Below are positions 62,992 through 64,000 of a stretch of DNA of 64,000 nucleotides, one piece after another. The DNA is from Agrobacterium tumefaciens (GTDB lineage: Bacteria > Pseudomonadota > Alphaproteobacteria > Rhizobiales > Rhizobiaceae). A model generated the notes under the pieces. That model did not search any database, was not told the origin of the DNA, and saw only the letters and a program-made list of their open reading frames with translations. Made by a program: the position numbers and the translations under genes. The first letter of the stretch is position 1. Each line of letters opens with the position of its first letter. The stretch covers positions 94,105 to 158,104 of the forward strand of contig NZ_CP039891.1 of assembly GCF_005221325.1 (NCBI RefSeq), given 5' to 3'.

Positions 62992-63623
62992 GCTGCGCTC
63001 CTCTCCGGGTGATCATCGGCACAAGAGAGAACGGACCGATAGTTCGAAGGGCGAACCTGTTCGAAGCTCTCTTGGTCCGCTGGAAGCGTGCCGGCGATGG
63101 CGACGGTATTGCCAATCGGAACGGGTTCACCCAACCGCGCCATCGGCCATCCCGCTCGGTTCAAGATGCGCTCGAAACGTAGATCGGTGGCGGTAACGAT
63201 CTTGTCGTAGCCATTCGCCATCGACCATTCGATGATCCCGGCGAACATGGTCAATGTTGCAAGGTGGAGTTGGCTCCCTCCCCTACCCGCGGGCAAAGTC
63301 GTATCAACGCAGAAGCGCGAACTCTCGATCATCGCGGTGTTTGCATTGAGCGAACCATCCCTCAAGAGCTGCGGAAATGTCAGCTCCAGCATGGTCGGGC
63401 CCACTGCGGGAAGGAGGCGTGCACATCCGACCACCTTGTTGCCGGAGGTGGCGAGGATGTAGGTTGGATTGAATTCGTCGTACTGATCCCGCTCGCCATC
63501 ATCGGTGATGGCGACATCCCATTCGAGCCGCCCGCCAAATACGTCGGCGCGCAGCCTGTACATCTGCTTGAGAAGAGTCTGATGCTCGACATATCGGTCG
63601 GGCGAGATGGTGAGAACCTGCAT
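62988..63623 (-). CDS. traI: Acyl-homoserine lactone synthase TraI (LuxI family)
   Basis: A 211-residue LuxI-type autoinducer synthase. Conserved catalytic residues are visible: Arg and Phe in 'YRLRADVF', Trp in 'GRLEWDV', Asp in 'ERDQYDEFN', Arg in 'GCARLLP', and 'MIESSRFCVD'. In Ti and related rhizobial plasmids TraI makes 3-oxo-C8-homoserine lactone, read by TraR to activate the traI-trb operon and repABC. First gene of the leftward transfer operon, with a tra box about 60 bases upstream. No traR or traM is in the window. Confidence 0.95.
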   Translation of the reverse strand: MQVLTISPDRYVEHQTLLKQMYRLRADVFGGRLEWDVAITDDGERDQYDEFNPTYILATSGNKVVGCARLLPAVGPTMLELTFPQLLRDGSLNANTAMIESSRFCVDTTLPAGRGGSQLHLATLTMFAGIIEWSMANGYDKIVTATDLRFERILNRAGWPMARLGEPVPIGNTVAIAGTLPADQESFEQVRPSNYRSVLSCADDHPERSAA

Positions 63624-63682
63624 CCTTATCTCCGCGTGAACTTCGTCAGCGGGATGAAGATCATCTCAATCCATGGTTGGCC

Positions 63683-63700
63683 ATCTGCAGATCTGCAGGC
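63683..63700. promoter_or_regulatory. tra box 1 (TraR-binding palindrome) of the traI-trb operon
   Basis: The 14-base perfect palindrome CTGCAGATCTGCAG (63685-63698) contains the TGCAGATCTGCA core of Ti-plasmid tra boxes. It lies about 62-75 bases upstream of the traI ATG, the position for TraR-dependent activation of traI-trb. Confidence 0.85.
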
Positions 63701-63772
63701 GGTGATTCTGGTGAGTCGGGGGTAGCCGAGTTGTGAATCAAACTACGGCGGGGTGTGCGAAATGCGCTGGAT

Positions 63773-63790
63773 TTCTGCAGATCTGCAGTT
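63773..63790. promoter_or_regulatory. tra box 2 (TraR-binding palindrome) in the traI-repABC region
   Basis: A second copy of CTGCAGATCTGCAG (63775-63788), spaced 90 bases from the first. In Ti plasmids paired tra boxes here activate both traI-trb and the divergent repABC promoters, raising copy number at high cell density. Divergent repABC is expected just beyond the window edge. Confidence 0.82.
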
Positions 63791-63880
63791 TCCACCGACT
63801 ATACGCCACCACTGGAATCTGACTAACTAGCGGAAAGATATCGCAGATTCGGCGAGCGGACTGGATTCCCCCAAAATCCG

Positions 63881-63896
63881 TTAACTTGTTGTTAAC
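63881..63896. promoter_or_regulatory. CtrA-type binding site TTAA-N7-TTAAC
   Basis: TTAA (63881-63884), seven bases, TTAAC (63892-63896): a perfect match to the consensus for the alphaproteobacterial cell-cycle regulator CtrA. It lies between the tra boxes and the presumed repA start to the right, so it could tie plasmid replication to the cell cycle. It can also be read as two GTTAAC half-sites five bases apart. Confidence 0.55.
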
Positions 63897-64000
63897 CTTA
63901 AATGTCTTGCGGCGCGATGGGAATCGGGAGATAGTTTCGCAAATGATGGCCTTCAAGCCATTTTTTCGAAAGTGACGACCTCCGGGAAATAGATCGCAAA

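Noticed and set aside
63738..63956. 72-residue minus-strand frame in the traI upstream region
   Set aside because: It covers the second tra box and the CtrA-type site, so the region is regulatory; the translation has no motif.
63946..63966. ATGGC-cttcaa-GCCAT followed by T6 as a repABC attenuator
   Set aside because: Five-base stem only and the downstream gene is outside the window, so function cannot be judged.

Overview
The window looks like accessory DNA from a conjugative repABC-type plasmid of a member of the Rhizobiaceae (Rhizobium/Agrobacterium group). The main reason is the right end: traI (LuxI-type autoinducer synthase) followed by a complete trbBCDEJKLFGHI mating-pair-formation operon on the minus strand (63623 down to 53306). 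Upstream of traI lies an intergenic region with two tra-box palindromes and a perfect TTAA-N7-TTAAC CtrA-type site, which is where a divergent repABC operon is expected just past the window edge. The remaining ~53 kb is a series of catabolic, transport and efflux modules, mostly ABC/TRAP importers each with its own enzymes and local regulator. This is typical of rhizobial plasmids.

Layout, left to right. (1) 1-1110: the tail of a ProW-like ABC permease and a proline racemase/hydroxyproline epimerase family enzyme whose second active-site position is Gly. (2) 1936-6364: adenine deaminase and an AzgA-type purine permease, with a divergent AraC-type regulator. (3) 6572-8183: a small possible exported peptide, a TetR gene broken by several frameshifts, and a glutathione S-transferase. 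(4) 8243-14782: an RND efflux pump with adaptor, a divergent TetR regulator with a visible operator, a FabF-type ketosynthase and a small coiled-coil protein. (5) 14811-19019: a MarR regulator, a MATE exporter, an NmrA-like reductase, a truncated short-chain dehydrogenase (SDR) and an unrecognised open frame. (6) 19255-26093 (minus): a probable organosulfur module with a NitT/TauT-type ABC importer, an NtaA/SnaA-type flavin monooxygenase, an SDR and two two-domain rhodaneses. A lone IS3 OrfA-like gene lies upstream. (7) 26722-36783 (minus): a ten-gene carbohydrate operon (SDR, split transketolase, TRAP transporter, sugar ABC transporter, amidohydrolase) with a divergent LysR regulator and a T-N11-A operator. 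(8) 37911-49763: the most unusual module. It has a MarR regulator, a two-adenylation-domain acyl-CoA synthetase, a class III CoA-transferase, a NitT/TauT importer and a PaaABC-like diiron oxygenase whose PaaD partner is split into two genes and which lacks PaaE. An alpha/beta hydrolase and a PaaI-like thioesterase follow. (9) 50051-53128: an SDR and a coniferyl-aldehyde-type dehydrogenase with a divergent TetR gene and a palindromic operator. (10) 53306-64000: the conjugation and quorum-sensing block.

Most promising for novelty is module 8. It appears to import an acid, activate it to a CoA thioester by ligase or CoA transfer, and oxygenate the acyl-CoA with a rearranged phenylacetyl-CoA-epoxidase-like complex (gene order A, D-N-terminal half, B, C, D-C-terminal half). 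None of the usual downstream Paa genes is present. No traR or traM, tRNA, rRNA or CRISPR array was seen. All family calls are by eye from motifs and remembered homologues; no database search was run.
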